Shown here: positions 17,805-25,964 of the stretch, piece by piece
Layout of the letters: each line of letters starts with the position of its first letter
Position numbering within the stretch: position 1 is the first letter of the stretch
Source: Moorena producens 3L
GTDB taxonomy: Bacteria > Cyanobacteriota > Cyanobacteriia > Cyanobacteriales > Coleofasciculaceae
Direction: 5' to 3'
Assembly (NCBI RefSeq): GCF_000211815.1
Contig: NZ_GL890823.1
Span: 92,369 to 156,368 of the forward strand
Length of the DNA: 64,000 nt
Translations under genes and position numbers: made by a program
Notes under the pieces: model-generated
The model's input: the letters and a program-made list of their open reading frames with translations, nothing else
The model's database searches: none
Told to the model about the DNA's origin: nothing

Positions 17805-18623
17805 CTAAGCTTGTCCACGACGGGTTACTGGTGTACTTCCCAACCCGCGCAATCCGGTCCAGCCAATGGCAATATAGCCAATTGCTAGGAGTAAGCTACT
17901 CAGACCAGTTTTAATGCCCAGTTTGAAAGCTTCAGTGGTGGCTCGTTTCTCTAGTTGAAGTTTCTGACTACGGATTTGGTTAATATTCTGCTCTGCTTCT
18001 TGATTGAGTACGTCAGGGTTTTCCTTTATTGCCTGCAATTGTTGTCTAACTCTGTTAGCCTGAGCTTTGGCTTGCTCAAGCTGTTGTGCTGGAATCCTAC
18101 CACTTTTAATGGCTGCATCTAAATCGGCGAGTCTCTTTTCTACCTGGGCTATACCTTGAGGACTTTTGAGAAGTTCAGTGACTTGCTGAGTGCGGTTTTC
18201 CAGTTGAACTTCGGCGGTCTTGGCTCTTTGGTTAATTTGTTCTAGAGCCTGGGAACTTTGCAAACGAAGGTTATTGAGATGTAGGGGTACCATTAGCAAA
18301 AAGACCAACCCTAGAAAACTAGAGAGACACAGCACCCAAAATCGGAGATCTTGAACCGAAGATTTTGGCTGTGTGGTAGCGGTAGCAGCACTTTGAGCAA
18401 TCCAATATCCAGCAAATAAAAACCCAATGCCGACCATAGGGATAATGCCTCGGTCAACAACTTGGGTAGCAAAGTTCAACTGCCACTCTGGCTTTAACAG
18501 GCTAGCTCCCTGTGAGGGAATTGCCAAAATGATGTAATCCAAAAGAGAGGAAACGATCATTATCACCCCGACAACCTTAAGAGTCAGAGCAGTAAACGAG
18601 GAATAAACAGAATTAGTATTCAT
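17805..18623 (-). CDS. HpsJ-like membrane protein (hormogonium polysaccharide)
   Basis: A 272-aa protein. Membrane helices lie near residues 12-35, 55-80 and 92-112, followed by a long coiled coil (about 115-225, rich in Gln, Ala, Leu and Glu) and a final membrane helix (about 232-258). This plan, with the C-terminal AIGYIAIGWTGLR segment, matches the HpsJ family encoded with hormogonium polysaccharide glycosyltransferases. The adjacent, overlapping glycosyltransferase (frameshifted here) supports this. The exact biochemical role is unknown; a scaffold for polysaccharide synthesis in motile filaments is inferred. Confidence 0.7.
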   Translation of the reverse strand: MNTNSVYSSFTALTLKVVGVIMIVSSLLDYIILAIPSQGASLLKPEWQLNFATQVVDRGIIPMVGIGFLFAGYWIAQSAATATTQPKSSVQDLRFWVLCLSSFLGLVFLLMVPLHLNNLRLQSSQALEQINQRAKTAEVQLENRTQQVTELLKSPQGIAQVEKRLADLDAAIKSGRIPAQQLEQAKAQANRVRQQLQAIKENPDVLNQEAEQNINQIRSQKLQLEKRATTEAFKLGIKTGLSSLLLAIGYIAIGWTGLRGLGSTPVTRRGQA

Positions 18624-18849
18624 GGGCTATGAAGCGCGATTATTAGATTAACTTAATCATCGAATTTAGTACTTGAATGATTAATTCCTCCTCAAATTAC
18701 TGGCTTACTAGTTTTTGGAGTAGTTTTTGGAGTACTCACTCAAGTGTAAAAATAGAATAGCACGAAGGCCAACCATGGCGCTTTGCCCATATTAACCTAT
18801 GGCAATCAAGAATCCTAACTCCAACATCCTAGCTGGTGTTAAGTTTTAG

Positions 18850-18889
18850 AGGGGAAGTCCCGCGCTCTACATTTTAGGTGAGCGTCACC
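18850..18889 (+). ncRNA. TnpB-type right-end / omega-RNA-like remnant
   Basis: GAAGTCCCGCGCTCTAC followed by a small stem and GAGCGTCACC resembles the 3' guide-RNA scaffold end of IS200/IS605-type TnpB elements. No tnpB gene is next to it. Directly after lie five TTAACCA heptamers (18898-18936). The rest of the 18624-19050 gap holds a HIP1 site and no gene. Confidence 0.35.
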
Positions 18890-19050
18890 AGCCTTAGCCA
18901 TTAACCATTAACCATTAACCATTAACCATTAACCACTAATCAAGGTGTTAGGATAATTCGTGGTATTCTTCCTTAATCAGGTAAAGCGATCGCACAATCG
19001 CTGATTAACGGTAGTCTTGTGGATGTAGTGTTCCTCGGCAGACAGGTTTT

Positions 19051-19773
19051 ATGAACAAAGTGGTTGAAGTTGTACCGGATAAAGAAGCTTTGATTAGGCG
19101 AGCTGTTGATGTTGTCCTCAGTAAAATCGAAGGAGCAATCCAGGCTAACGGTCGCTGTACCATTGCCCTTGCTGGCGGTAGCACCCCCAAGCCTTTATAC
19201 GAAGCGATCGCTACCTTTGACCTTGCCTGGAATAACATTCATGTGTTTTGGGGTGATGAACGCTATGTTAGTCCCGAGCACCCGGATAGTAATCAAAGGA
19301 TGGCTCGTCTGGCCTGGTTAGACAAAGTCGATATACCAGAGGCTAACATTCACCCCATGCCCACCGATGGCTCTAGTCCCACTGCTGATGCCGATAAACA
19401 TCAAGCTCAACTGTATGAGTTTTTTGGCATACCAGTAGGAGAGTTTCCTCACTTTGATGTAATTTTGTTAGGCATTGGTGATGATGGCCATACTGCCTCC
19501 CTATTCCCCCATACAGAGGCTCTGCAAGTAAAAGACCGACTAGTTACAGTTGGCAACAAAGATGGTCAACCACGAATCACCTTTACGTCGAGCTTGATTA
19601 ACCATGCCAACTGCGTTATGTTTCTGGTTGCTGGTGCTGGCAAAAGAGCAGCCTTGGCTCAAATATTTGCCCCCGAAGCTGATCCACAAACCTATCCAGC
19701 TCGGTTGATCCAGCCCCAAGGAGAACTTTGGTGGCTTCTAGATGAATCAGCAGGTCAAGATTTGAAACATTGA
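19051..19773 (+). CDS. pgl: 6-phosphogluconolactonase
   Basis: A 240-aa protein of DevB/SOL type: ALAGGSTPKPLYEAIA near residue 35, VFWGDERYVSPEHPDSNQRMA near 65, and the catalytic-loop GIGDDGHTASLFPHT near 140. It hydrolyses 6-phosphogluconolactone to 6-phosphogluconate, step two of the oxidative pentose phosphate pathway, which supplies NADPH in the dark. Length and motifs are complete. It stands alone, with no zwf or gnd beside it. Confidence 0.95.
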   Translation: MNKVVEVVPDKEALIRRAVDVVLSKIEGAIQANGRCTIALAGGSTPKPLYEAIATFDLAWNNIHVFWGDERYVSPEHPDSNQRMARLAWLDKVDIPEANIHPMPTDGSSPTADADKHQAQLYEFFGIPVGEFPHFDVILLGIGDDGHTASLFPHTEALQVKDRLVTVGNKDGQPRITFTSSLINHANCVMFLVAGAGKRAALAQIFAPEADPQTYPARLIQPQGELWWLLDESAGQDLKH

Positions 19774-20066
19774 CAAGCGCGGAAGTGTCAAGTGTGAACG
19801 ATTAAGTGCGAAACAGTAACTTCAATCAAGTCTATTACAAGTGGGGCAGGACGTGTTCCTGACAAGAAAACGCGCCATGATGGAATCCAGTTATTGATAG
19901 TTCTATCACTAATAGTACCTCGTTCGCGCAGAGTCTCCAAAGGAGAAAGGAGTTCTGGTAGCCTTAAGAGGTGCATTAAGCCTACACTTGCCCGATCGGG
20001 AAGTGTATGATCGTCACATTATCTGAAACTAGATAATAGCTGTTAAAAATAATAAATTAAAGTTCT

Positions 20067-20954
20067 ATGATTGTTTGCCCTAACTGCAATCACCAAAATC
20101 CGGAAGGGGCTACCCAATGTGAAGCCTGCTACACTCCCTTACCTTCCACTACCAGCTGTCCTAACTGTGGTGCAACAGTTCAGACTGACGCAAGCTTCTG
20201 TGGTCAGTGTGGATTTCACTTGAATGTGGGTGCCAATATGGAGAAAGGGGAGAAATCAGGGTCAAACTCTACCCCAGAGATACCCGACTTGGTATCCCCA
20301 GACCCACTTATTGAACCTATACCCATGGCTATGAATACTCAAGTCCCCGATCCAGCATCCAATCCTATCAGTTCTGATGATGCTGAATCTACCACCCCTA
20401 TGCCAGCTACGGTCGTTAATCCAGCCCTCAACTCAGAAGCATTTCAACCGCAGAATCCTGACTTAGAAACCCTGCCATTGCCGCTACCTACCGTTGGCAA
20501 TTTAGGGTTTTCTCAGGAAGAATCTAGCCAAAACTCGCCATCACCGTCAATACCAGAAGCTGACTTAGAGAACCCGCCACCGCCCCCTGTACCCAATAGA
20601 GGTACTGCCCAAACTCAGTTGCAGGTAATATCAGCTCAACTGCTGCATATGCAAACCAATACAACAATTGAGTTACCGCAGCATATATCGGTGATTCATC
20701 TGGGTAAGCCCAATGATAAAATTCCCCCGGATATTGATGTCTCTGGTTTTCCTGACTCAGACATTGTCTCTCGCATTCACGCGGATATCAGAGTGGAGGG
20801 GGATACCTACTATATTGAAGATGTAGGCAGCTCCAATGGCACTTATGTCAACCACACGTCTCTAGCACCAGGCAATCGGCATCGGCTAAGAACAGGCGAT
20901 CGCATTAGCTTGGGGAAAGGTGATAAAGTGACATTTTTGTTCCAAAGTTCTTGA
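20067..20954 (+). CDS. Zinc-ribbon and FHA-domain protein
   Basis: A 295-aa protein. Residues 1-50 hold two zinc ribbons (CPNCNHQNPEGATQCEAC and CPNCGATVQTDASFCGQCG). A long Pro/Ser/Asn-rich linker covers about 55-190. The C-terminal 100 residues are a forkhead-associated domain with IHLGKPND, SRIHADIRVE, DVGSSNGTYVN and a final GDRISLG strand, the pattern that binds phosphothreonine. This architecture is common in cyanobacteria, where it probably reads Ser/Thr kinase signals; its partners are unknown. An ATG without a strong Shine-Dalgarno is used. Confidence 0.88.
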   Translation: MIVCPNCNHQNPEGATQCEACYTPLPSTTSCPNCGATVQTDASFCGQCGFHLNVGANMEKGEKSGSNSTPEIPDLVSPDPLIEPIPMAMNTQVPDPASNPISSDDAESTTPMPATVVNPALNSEAFQPQNPDLETLPLPLPTVGNLGFSQEESSQNSPSPSIPEADLENPPPPPVPNRGTAQTQLQVISAQLLHMQTNTTIELPQHISVIHLGKPNDKIPPDIDVSGFPDSDIVSRIHADIRVEGDTYYIEDVGSSNGTYVNHTSLAPGNRHRLRTGDRISLGKGDKVTFLFQSS

Positions 20955-21010
20955 GTTTCCGGTGCTAGGTGGGTGTGACAGCTGGTTGTGCAAAATTGAT
21001 CTCGGACAAA

Positions 21011-21042
21011 GCCCCGACCTAAAGCGCTAGCTAGGTCGGGGC
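21011..21042. terminator. Perfect hairpin after the FHA gene
   Basis: GCCCCGACCT at 21011-21020 pairs perfectly with AGGTCGGGGC at 21033-21042. There is no T run after it, so it may be a stabiliser or a TnpB-type element end (GGGGCAGTTTAC follows) rather than a classic terminator. Confidence 0.5.
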
Positions 21043-21162
21043 AGTTTACTATCGGGGGAGTTTGGCACTGGTTCCGTTAAGCGGGTGGTTGAAAGTCTTG
21101 CTATATCTGAATTAGGAGGGATAATAGGTAAGATTTGACCTGTCGCGACTTAGAGGTGAGCA

Positions 21163-22370
21163 ATGGAGTTATTATCCCAAAATTGTCCGTTGTGTGGTAG
21201 TCCACAAGTTAAACCCCACGACCGCTATGAGACCCAAAACGGCACACGAACCATCTACCATTGCTTTGAGTGCGATACGTACTGAGCGTGAGACCTTCGC
21301 CACCCCCATAGCAGGACTGCGCACCCCCTTAAGTCGCATTATCGAGATTCTCAAAGCCAGAAGCGAAGGGATGGGTCTCCGTGTGGTTCGTACCTTTAAC
21401 GTTTCCTTGAAAACGGTGATTGATTGGGAAGAACGTTTGGGTGGGCTTAAACCTGTATTGATGCTGTACGCCTTGCTTGATCAGTTTCTGCAACTGGTAA
21501 TCGTTGGGGATGAACTGTACACATTGGTCAACAAAAACGTCCCACAAAAGCTGAGTGAGGGCTGGACGATCGTCGAGATGGATAGAGCCAGTCGGTTTTT
21601 GTGGGAATTACATTGTGGTCAAAAAGAGCAACAACTGTAAGAACCACGCCATCAAGGTGTTAGTTCAAGTTATAGCAGTCGCCAGGGCAGTTAGGACATG
21701 ACAAAAGTCTCACACCCTTTGTAAGCGATGCAGAGGTGCGACCCGTGGCGAATTTAATTCGCCAACGGAAAGCGCACCTAAGCGGTCTTGGGGGTTTCCC
21801 CCACTCGCTATTGCATCAAGAAGCGCAAGAGTTTGACTTCTGACTTCTGACTTCTGACTTCTGACTTCTGCTATATAGAGCAAACCCAAGACCGAGGGCC
21901 TGTTTACAGATGGGGAACGCCGCTATGGTAACTTGCTGTTTGAGATTTGCCATGAATTGGTGCGTGATGGCAAGCCGGGTCGTCCACCCAAACGCTTGCC
22001 CAAAGGCATACGGGTCAGACTCTTGAATAAGGGAGCCAAAAAGCGGGTCGGTCGTCCTCGCAAGAAGTACCAAGCTCCCGTACCAGAGCATCCGCAAACA
22101 AACTCAGAGGTTCCAGAACACGAGAAAAATGCCAATCATATCGATGGATTTAATCCATCGATGCGGCGGCGCAATAGTGCCAATAGGCGTCGAGCCAATA
22201 CCTATGCTAAGTCCCGTCAACATTTGCTTTGAACCCTGGATGTGTTTTGGGTGGTTCACAATTTTGTTCGGGTACATTTCACAACTAAAGTTGTTCCTGC
22301 AGTGAAGTTAGGAATTATGGAAACAGGTCTGTCTTGGTCTGGACTGTTTAGTATTCGATCTGCTCTGTAA
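21163..22370 (+). pseudogene. IS1-like transposase, broken and interrupted
   Basis: The start MELLSQNCPLCGSPQVKPHDRYE is a zinc-finger N-terminus. Reading shifts frame near 21285 into TPIAGLRTPLSRIIEILKAR (helix-turn-helix), then GDELYTLV and EMDRASRFLWEL (two catalytic Asp regions). After about 21670 the gene is interrupted by a 205-base inserted element. It resumes at about 21890 with FTDGERRYGNLLFEICHE (the Glu motif), a basic region (GRPPKRLPKGIRVR), and SMRRRNSANRRRANTYAKSRQHLL before a stop. The last part, TLDVFWVVHNFVRVHFTTK, continues to TAA at 22370. The order of motifs is that of IS1-family DDE transposases. At least one frameshift, one insertion and one nonsense change make it inactive. 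Confidence 0.8.
21671..21875. mobile_element. 205-bp MITE-like element inside the IS1-like transposase
   Basis: It starts TATAGCAG (21671) and ends CTGCTATA (21868-21875), an exact 8-bp inverted repeat, and it splits the transposase reading exactly at this point. Inside are the palindrome AGGTGCGACC...GCGCACCTA (21734-21780) and about five TGACTTC heptamers (21833-21870). It codes for nothing. Confidence 0.6.
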
Positions 22371-22517
22371 CCACCTACTAGACAAGGGCTATACCTGTCC
22401 CATGCAACGGAACCAGTGCCCCACCTACGCGCCTGTACCTTAAAAACCTGGAATATAGGGTGACCTTCAGAAAAAAGACTCAATAGTTTGAGTTATCTGT
22501 GAATGGGTAAAATTCCA

Positions 22518-22564
22518 TAGGTGCGCTTTCCGTCGGCGAATTAAATTCGCCACAGGTCGCACCT
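22518..22564. repeat. Large palindrome of the GGTGCGC...GGTCGCACC family
   Basis: TAGGTGCGCTTTCCGTCGGC, GAATTAAATTC, GCCACAGGTCGCACCT: a 47-base imperfect palindrome, the inverted twin of 21734-21780. The two copies flank the end of the IS1-like remnant. Confidence 0.7.
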
Positions 22565-22589
22565 GCAGCTACATTGGAGATAGAACTTT

Positions 22590-22752
22590 TTGTATTGTTC
22601 CGGCGCGGAGGGGCATCCCGTGTCGTTAATAAAGCTTATCGAGTATCCGAACGCGCCCCGCGTCGGGCAAAGCCCGATAGGGATAGCTGGAGTTGGTAAG
22701 AAGCCCGCGCTGTACCGTGCTTGTCAGCGTCGGTAGTATGTCACTGTTTACA
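22590..22752 (+). ncRNA. TnpB/IscB-type omega-RNA-like remnant
   Basis: A structured GC-rich stretch. GGGGCATCCCGTGTCG, GCGCCCCGCGTCGGGCAAAG and finally GAAGCCCGCGCTGTACC, paired loosely with CAGCGTCGG, then TAGTATGTCAC. This arrangement is typical of the 3' scaffold and right end of IS200/IS605-related elements in cyanobacteria. No tnpB or iscB gene is present upstream; that space is the IS1-like remnant. Nothing else is seen in 22371-22906. Confidence 0.45.
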
Positions 22753-22906
22753 GTAAATTCTATATTAATATAGGTGTGCCTTAATTGGGGTGCATGTCAG
22801 TCCTTGCCAATCTAAGCAGATATGACTAACTCTGGCAGCCTTTTTGGCTGTATAAGCAAGGAAATCCCACGTCGTGTCGGTGGGGGATAGTTAACAGTAT
22901 CAGGCC

Positions 22907-23383
22907 GTGAGGACAAAATCCTTGAAAGATGTGACACCGGCGATTACCCTAACCCTACTGCATCCTCTCCAGTCTGTGCCTGTTCAAAGTTGGCCCTTTG
23001 AAACAGAATCAGTGATTCGGATTGGCCGGTCAACCGATAATCATGTTATTCTCTATAGCGCTGTAGTTTCCCGTCACCATGTAGAACTACGGCGAAATCC
23101 TAATGGTTGGGAAATTATCAGTTTAGGTGCCAATGGCACCTATATGGATGGCAAGCGGATTACCCAAATGCCGGTTATCGATGGGATGATTATTCGTCTA
23201 GCTAGTTCGGGTCCGAAAATTCAGATTCATATTAATGGAGAAATGCCTTCAGCAAGGCTGAAGACAATTTTGGATAAGCGTGCCTCTGAAGGAAAGCGGA
23301 ACATCAATTCATTCAATAATACGTTAATAAATGCCGAAAGCACCCAATCCGATCAAACTGAGTCAACTGAAATGGAAGATTGA
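22907..23383 (+). CDS. FHA-domain protein
   Basis: A 158-aa protein with a GTG start (GTGAGGACA). A single forkhead-associated domain spans about 35-105: VIRIGRSTDNHVILY, VVSRHHVELRR, GANGTYMDGKRI. The conserved Arg, Ser and His that contact phosphothreonine are present. The C-terminal 45 residues are polar and probably disordered. It probably acts as a phospho-dependent adaptor; its partner kinase is not in the window. Confidence 0.85.
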   Translation: MRTKSLKDVTPAITLTLLHPLQSVPVQSWPFETESVIRIGRSTDNHVILYSAVVSRHHVELRRNPNGWEIISLGANGTYMDGKRITQMPVIDGMIIRLASSGPKIQIHINGEMPSARLKTILDKRASEGKRNINSFNNTLINAESTQSDQTESTEMED

Positions 23384-23419
23384 ACTTTTATGGTAATTTA
23401 TGATAATTGGTAATTTATG

Positions 23420-23621
23420 ATAATTGGTAATTGGTAATTGGTAATTGGTAATTGGTAATTGGTAATTGGTAATTGGTAATTGGTAATTGGTAATTGGTAA
23501 TTGGTAATTGGTAATTGGTAATTGGTAATTGGTAATTGGTAATTGGTAATTGGTAATTGGTAATTGGTAATTGGTAATTGGTAATTGGTAATTGGTAATT
23601 GGTAATTGGTAATTGGTAATT
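23420..23621. repeat. Heptanucleotide array (AATTGGT)n
   Basis: About 29 nearly perfect copies of a 7-bp unit, preceded by two imperfect copies (23395-23419). All three frames stay open on the minus strand and would encode NYQLPIT repeats; these are not genes. Confidence 0.95.
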
Positions 23622-23670
23622 CGTCATTCAAATAGGACTTACCTGAAACTGGGCACTAAATGCGCTTATT

Positions 23671-23701
23671 TAGTAGGAACCCACGCCGTGGGTTCCTACT
23701 A
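23671..23701. terminator. Perfect 31-base palindrome
   Basis: TAGTAGGAACCCACG, a single C, then CGTGGGTTCCTACTA: a 15-bp stem with no mismatch. It sits between the heptamer array and an IS630-end remnant. It may act as a hairpin terminator or as a transposase-recognised REP element. Confidence 0.6.
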
Positions 23702-23804
23702 GCTTAGCCAGCTTAATTTGGTGCATTAGAATTATCCTCCTCTTCTTACCATTTAACCTTTTTCCTCTTACTCTCTATTAGACCATGTTTAGCTGGCCAC
23801 GGGA
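23702..23804. mobile_element. About 100-bp MITE derived from IS630-type ends
   Basis: The left side GCTTAATTTGGTGCATTAG (23711-23729) matches the left end of the IS630 at 8812-8830 with one extra base. The right side CTATTAGACCATGTTTAGCT (23775-) resembles the right end at 10019-10038. The transposase region is absent. This is an internally deleted relative; the flanking duplication is not clear. Confidence 0.5.
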
Positions 23805-24383
23805 CTAAAAGTAGCGTTACTGGGTCAGTCCTCTCAAAAAACTTTGATAGTTGTGGGATATAATTGTAATTTTTAAAACGAGAAGTCCATACAGACTTGA
23901 TTTAGCTAATTAAAATTATGGCTAATTAAATTAGCAAGCCCTAGTTAAAGTTAGTATGGTTTTTAATCAAAAAACTGCTTGATATTGGATTCAATTATAG
24001 CTCATATATAGACAGATTGATATCCTGTTCGTTTGACTAATGAGCATTGAAAGTTGTTCCTTAATTGTTAAGGGACAATTAACTATTAACTATTAACCGC
24101 AAAGGGATATCAATTAATTCAGTAATTCAAATTATATAGCGTAGCGCGTCGTTCAGGAGTGGTACAACTTAGATGAAGTTGAAAAACTAGAAGTCATAAG
24201 TCATAATTTTCAAACATTGGCTTAATTGAAACTATTAGATAATATAACGATTATTGTCCAAGAATGATTTAGAATTGCTAGAGTAGCATACCTTCAATAA
24301 ATAATAAATTTAAGTTTAACCTCTTCTTTGACAAACCTTAACGTTTGTTGACTAAGATCAGCGCATACGAAGAGGAGTTAGAT
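23805..24383. other. AT-rich intergenic region, no gene seen
   Basis: Unique AT-rich DNA upstream of the hydroxylase-like gene, with short TTAACTATTAAC repeats (24069-24096) and one GCGTAGCGCG word (24140). No coding frame is supported. Confidence 0.4.
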
Positions 24384-24899
24384 GTGTTTATCATTAAGAT
24401 ATTATTGGTTGCTTTAGTGCAGCTACTACTTGGGGATTTTCTTTCTACTTTTGTGTACCATGTCCCTGAGCACATTTTTGGTAAATTCCATGCCATAGTA
24501 CACCATAGTAAGAATCGTAGCTTCATTCACTATGCTGTATTAACTAAGAACCCCCTGGTAATCCTTGATGGTTTCGCAGGTGCCTTTCCTTATTTGATGT
24601 TTGTGCCTTGGTTCTGGCAGATTTCTCCTCTAGGAACTATCTTGGGACTAGTCTTGGGTGAGCTTCATGTGATCTGGAGGCATGTTTCTGTGATGGAGTG
24701 GAAAACTCCCCAGACCCTAGAGCGCCTTTGCAACTTCTTGTGCATTACTACTCCAGAAAAGCATTGGCTTCATCATCAGGATGCAACAGTTGCTTATGGG
24801 GATATCTTCACATTTTACGACCAACCAGCACAAGCCTGGTATAGGTTTTTGATGTCAGTTAAGAAGAAATATAAGCTAAGTAGGGAGAAATCAAGTTAG
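24384..24899 (+). CDS. Fatty acid hydroxylase / sterol desaturase-like membrane protein
   Basis: 171 aa from the GTG at 24384, chosen because GAGGAG lies at the right distance before it; an upstream in-frame TTG at 24345 has no ribosome site. Hydrophobic helices lie near residues 3-25, 55-80 and 85-100. Histidine motifs HAIVHH and EKHWLHHQ, with a further ELHVIWRH between, resemble the di-iron ligands of the hydroxylase superfamily. At 171 aa it is shorter than most members. Probable oxidation of a lipid; the substrate is unknown. Confidence 0.7.
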   Translation: MFIIKILLVALVQLLLGDFLSTFVYHVPEHIFGKFHAIVHHSKNRSFIHYAVLTKNPLVILDGFAGAFPYLMFVPWFWQISPLGTILGLVLGELHVIWRHVSVMEWKTPQTLERLCNFLCITTPEKHWLHHQDATVAYGDIFTFYDQPAQAWYRFLMSVKKKYKLSREKSS

Positions 24900-25044
24900 G
24901 ATGCTGGCTGTTGACTGTTTACTCTTAAGTATATGGTACGGTCAACCCTGGACGGTAAACAGTCAACGGTAAACCAAAACTATTTTGCCTACCCATTATC
25001 AAGAGCGTTTAATAGAGCTTTAGAAGCTACAGAACTTATAAACA

Positions 25045-25668
25045 ATGCCTCTAATCCAAAAGGCCTTTCACGGAATATCCCAAGACGGACAAAAACAGCG
25101 ACAGCGGCTGCGTTGGTATTCAAAGGGGGAAATGATTCCTTTGATTGCACCTGGGATCTGGCAAGTCTGTCAAGGTATTGTTCAACTCAGTAAAATTAAC
25201 CTTGATGGAGAGGAAGTGCTACTAGGTTGGGCATTGCCCGATACCTCTTTCCGGATTGGGTTGGCTGCTCTAGACACCTATCAGGCTCAAGCTTTATCCG
25301 AAGTGCATCTTAAATGGTTTTCGATGATTGAATTGGAAGCGTGCCCTCATCTATCTCATTCCCTATTGAATCAGCTAGGTCACAGGATACAACAGACAGA
25401 AGCACTTTTAGCGATCGCTGGACTGCGCCGAGTAGAAGACCGCTTGCAGCAGTTATTATTCTTATTGAAACAGGAAATGGGGGAGCCAGTTCCCGAGGGC
25501 ACTCGCTTGAGTGTGCGCATGACCCATCAGAATCTAGCTAATGCCATCGGCACCTCTCGGGTCACAGTAACTAAAACTCTAGGAGAACTCCATAACCGTG
25601 GTATGATTACATTTGACAGAGACCGTCACATCATTGTCAAACATGGTATAATATGTAATAATCTCTGA
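25045..25668 (+). CDS. Crp/Fnr-family transcriptional regulator
   Basis: A 207-aa protein. The N-terminal 110 residues have the double-stranded beta-helix pattern of the cNMP-type sensor (SKGEMIPLIAPGIWQVCQGIVQLSKI). A dimerisation helix follows (HRIQQTEALLAIAGLRRVEDRLQQLLFLL), and residues about 155-200 are the winged helix (MTHQNLANAIGTSRVTVTKTLGELHNRGMI). The cAMP-binding PGE/RxS motif is not evident, so the effector is unknown. It stands alone downstream of the hydroxylase-like gene. Confidence 0.88.
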   Translation: MPLIQKAFHGISQDGQKQRQRLRWYSKGEMIPLIAPGIWQVCQGIVQLSKINLDGEEVLLGWALPDTSFRIGLAALDTYQAQALSEVHLKWFSMIELEACPHLSHSLLNQLGHRIQQTEALLAIAGLRRVEDRLQQLLFLLKQEMGEPVPEGTRLSVRMTHQNLANAIGTSRVTVTKTLGELHNRGMITFDRDRHIIVKHGIICNNL

Positions 25669-25964
25669 AGCTAACTTGAAGCTAGTACTGAGTACTGATT
25701 AGTGTAGTGATTAGTGATTGTGTCAGTGTGGCAATGGCTTTTTAGGCTTTGTTGTCAGGTTTGTTGTCAGGTTTTTTACTTGTGCCTGACTCAAAAGTAG
25801 TTGTGTTGCTCAAAGCGCTTCATGGTAGCTCGTTCAACGAATTTAACTGGTCTAGGAGTTGCCAGCTGGAAAAGTGGTAAATAGCAACTCTGAGATCTGA
25901 ATCCTAAAATAATACTAAGATTAAGTGGTATAAATATAGATTCATAGCTGAAAAGCAGTTATTT

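Noticed and set aside
19788..19976. 62-codon reverse frame after pgl
   Set aside because: No conserved features or start context; it lies in a region with no other gene signals.
23398..23631. Long NYQLPIT-repeat open frames
   Set aside because: These are pure translation of the AATTGGT array in two frames.
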